37,377 nucleotides of DNA from Acidimicrobiia bacterium (lineage in GTDB: Bacteria; Actinomycetota; Acidimicrobiia; Acidimicrobiales; JANYDT01): contig JANYDT010000235.1 in assembly GCA_025359845.1 (NCBI GenBank), forward strand, positions 1 to 37,377, written 5' to 3'. Positions 35,655 through 37,377 of the stretch are shown piece after piece. Made by a program: the position numbers and the translations under genes. The notes below the pieces were generated by a model, which saw only the letters and a program-made list of their open reading frames with translations, made no database searches and was not told the DNA's origin. The stretch's first letter is position 1; the number at the start of each line of letters is the position of its first letter.

Positions 35655-36182
35655 CTACGCCAGCTGCCAGCGATTTTTGCCCTGGGCGTCGGCCTTGCAC
35701 ACCAATTTCACGCCGTTCTTGTCGTTACCGGTGACGCCGTCGTCGGCTTTCTTGCAGAAGCGACCCTTGACGATAACCACGGTCGCCGTGGAGCCTGAGG
35801 ATCCGCTTGCTTTCGTCGTGGCCGTGCTCGATTTGGCGGTGCTCGATTTGGGGATGGTCGATTTGGGGATGGTCGATTTAGTAGTGGCGCTGCCAGGTTT
35901 GGTCGTCGCCGGCTGCGTGGTCGTGGTCTTGGCCTTCTTTGATTTGGCCTTCGTGGTGACCGTCTTAACGGTCGTGGCCGAGCCGGCGATGCCCCAGCGG
36001 TTCTTGCCCTTCGCGTCGGTCGCGCACGTGAGCGAGGCACCAGAAGCGTCCTTGCTTGAAGTGCCCACCGCCGCCGCGGCGCACAGCTGACCTTTGCGGG
36101 GAGTGGCGGCCAGCGTTGGGCTGGTGCCCGCAAAGAAAATCATCGCAACTGCGGGGGCCCCTACGAGACGGAAAAAGCGCAT
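35655..36182 (-). CDS. Secreted repeat protein with Ser/Thr-Lys linker
   Basis: A 175-residue protein I cannot name. An N-terminal signal peptide (FFRLVGAPAVAMIFFAGTSP) is followed by two related 35-residue modules with paired Cys. One is GQLCAAAAVGT to ATDAKGKNRWG near the N terminus; the other is GRFCKKADDGVTG to KADAQGKNRWQ at the C terminus. Each ends in GKNRW. Between them is a Thr/Ser/Lys-rich linker with tandem TIPKS and TAKSS units. It is probably exported and possibly wall-associated. The start is ATG 36182; GTG 36188 is an alternative. Confidence 0.7.
   Translation of the reverse strand: MRFFRLVGAPAVAMIFFAGTSPTLAATPRKGQLCAAAAVGTSSKDASGASLTCATDAKGKNRWGIAGSATTVKTVTTKAKSKKAKTTTTQPATTKPGSATTKSTIPKSTIPKSSTAKSSTATTKASGSSGSTATVVIVKGRFCKKADDGVTGNDKNGVKLVCKADAQGKNRWQLA
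35824..35880. repeat. 15-base tandem repeat in linker of secreted protein gene
   Basis: Nearly four copies of a 15-base unit (GTGCTCGATTTGGCG and variants with ATGG starts) lie in frame and encode the Ser/Thr-Lys-Ile linker. Copy-number change would alter linker length without shifting the frame. Confidence 0.8.
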
Positions 36183-36231
36183 GACCACGATCGTAGGCCC
36201 TCAGCATCGTGAATGTGGCGATTCGGGACCG

Positions 36232-37377
36232 TCAAGCAGATCCACCGGCCGCGGCAATGATGAATGCCAATACGAACGACTCGTCCCGCCACACCGCATA
36301 GCGACCCGATGGGCCGCCATGGCCTGCTCCTAGTTCGGTCCTGAGCAACACCTTTTTGACGCCGCGATCGCGAAGCCTCGCGGCCCATTTCGCCGGTTCC
36401 CAGTAGCCAACCCGGGGGTCGTTGAGGCCGGCGGTGATCAGAAAGTCGGGATAGCCGCTTGCGTTGTCGGCGATGTTTTCATAGGGGGAATATCCATGCA
36501 TCGCCGCGAAGAACGCGGGCTCCGCCGGATTGCCCCACTCCTCCCATTCGATGGCGGTGAGCGGCAGAGATTCGTCGAGCATGGTGGTGACCACATCAAC
36601 GAACGGCACCTCGGCCACGATGGCTCGCCACAAGTGCGGGGCCCGGTTGGCCACCGCACCCATGAGGAGGCCGCCCGCTGATCCGCCCCGAGCTATGAGG
36701 CGATCGGATGCGCCCCACCCTGACTCCACCAGATGGCGACCGCAGGCAATGAAGTCGTCAAAGGTGTGCGTTTTGTGGAGGTACTTGCCATCGAGGTACC
36801 ACCGCCGACCCAGTTCTCCGCCGCCGCGAACATGGGCGATGGCCACGGCGAAACCCCGGTCCAGCAGCGACAACCGAATGCTCGAAAACGTCGGATCGAT
36901 GCTGATCTCGTAGCTCCCGTATCCGTACAACATCACGGGCCCCGTCCCGTCGGTCGGCCGGTCGCGTCGGGCCACAACCGATATTGGCACCATCACGCCA
37001 TCGGTCGCGGTGGCCCATAGGCGTTCGCAGCAGTACTGATCGGGATCGAAATCGCCGAGCACGGCTTGGCGTTTGCGCAGTACCCGTTGGGCCGTCCGAA
37101 GGTCGAGGTCATAGACGCTGGGAGGAGTTACCGGCGATGTGTAGCCGAACCGCAGAATCTGCGTGTCGTACTCGGCGTTGCCGGAAGGAAACACCGAATG
37201 GACGGGCTCGGGCATCTCTAAAGCTCGGAGGGTGCCGATGGTGCCATCAATGGCAATCGGGGCGATCCGAAGGCGCTCCAGCCCATCGACGCGCTCGTGC
37301 AGCACGAGGTGCTCTCGGAACACTTCGATTCCATCCAGCTTTGTCGGATACCCGGTCTCCGGCCCCGGTTCGCCACC
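36232..37377 (-). CDS. Prolyl oligopeptidase/oligopeptidase B (partial, continues beyond window)
   Basis: The C-terminal 380 or so residues of an S9A peptidase of the oligopeptidase B type, which cleaves short peptides after basic residues in the cytosol. The hydrolase domain has the catalytic Ser in ARGGSAGGLLMG, the Asp in ITAGLNDPRVGYWEP and the His in GAGHGGPSGRY. YGYGSYEIS and HVRGGGELGRRWY are typical of the family. The reading frame is open to the window edge, so the N-terminal beta-propeller lies outside. No internal start should be used. Confidence 0.9.
   Translation of the reverse strand, partial: GGEPGPETGYPTKLDGIEVFREHLVLHERVDGLERLRIAPIAIDGTIGTLRALEMPEPVHSVFPSGNAEYDTQILRFGYTSPVTPPSVYDLDLRTAQRVLRKRQAVLGDFDPDQYCCERLWATATDGVMVPISVVARRDRPTDGTGPVMLYGYGSYEISIDPTFSSIRLSLLDRGFAVAIAHVRGGGELGRRWYLDGKYLHKTHTFDDFIACGRHLVESGWGASDRLIARGGSAGGLLMGAVANRAPHLWRAIVAEVPFVDVVTTMLDESLPLTAIEWEEWGNPAEPAFFAAMHGYSPYENIADNASGYPDFLITAGLNDPRVGYWEPAKWAARLRDRGVKKVLLRTELGAGHGGPSGRYAVWRDESFVLAFIIAAAGGSA

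Noticed and set aside
35824-35880. Tandem repeat as a CRISPR array
   Set aside because: Units are contiguous, without spacers, and in frame within a coding linker.

Overview
This 37.4 kb window is GC-rich, densely coded chromosomal DNA from an actinobacterium. An uncultured Acidimicrobiia-like lineage is my best guess, by inference only. Supporting signs are frequent GTG/TTG starts, an HU protein with a Lys/Ala-rich tail, an F420-pathway CofC gene, PIG-L (LmbE-type) deacetylases and an RskA-like anti-sigma factor. I see no rRNA, tRNA, CRISPR array, transposase or phage gene.

Layout. 0.1-2.1 kb: a short-chain dehydrogenase, a PIG-L deacetylase and a small orphan gene. 2.5-6.1 kb (minus): a two-gene biotin-dependent acyl-CoA carboxylase. 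6.2-6.9 kb (minus): a nucleotidyltransferase-fold protein coupled to a 55-residue ORF. 7.2-11.65 kb (plus): a multi-GAF hybrid sensor kinase lacking its kinase core, then a response regulator/nucleotide cyclase. Both are broken by single-base frameshifts that are all of one sign. 11.8-18.1 kb: an amino-acid-type binding lipoprotein, RNase HII, a GH38 alpha-mannosidase overlapping a HIT protein, and a large unknown protein. 18.2-21.0 kb: ECF sigma/anti-sigma pair, CofC and a second PIG-L protein. 21.0-22.7 kb: a histone-H1-like protein and HU in one operon, and an AhpD-like protein. 22.7-28.4 kb (minus): a PBP4-type carboxypeptidase, XseB/XseA, a radical SAM protein ending in a CCAEP tail and an ATP-grasp ligase, divergent from an NfuA-type Fe-S protein. 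29.1-33.4 kb (minus): a thioredoxin-fusion protein, a UGSC-motif selenoprotein read through an in-frame UGA, and a secreted beta-propeller-like protein. 33.5-37.4 kb: a metallo-beta-lactamase-fold hydrolase, a flavin reductase, RmlC, a small secreted repeat protein and a truncated prolyl oligopeptidase.

The main discovery is the selenoprotein operon. Conventional gene calling would split it at UGA 31630-31628 into two fragments. Read through, it gives a continuous 172-residue protein with an Ala-Asp-Sec-Gly-Ser-Cys-Thr-Ser-Cys core. A hairpin lies just after the UGA, and an upstream thioredoxin-domain partner overlaps the start by ATGA. About 1 kb beyond the downstream propeller gene lies a second redox/biosynthetic group: NfuA, an ATP-grasp ligase and a CCAEP-tail radical SAM protein. 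The CCAEP protein is the cysteine form of a family that also has selenocysteine members. The functions of both groups are unknown, and they are the strongest candidates here for undescribed biology.
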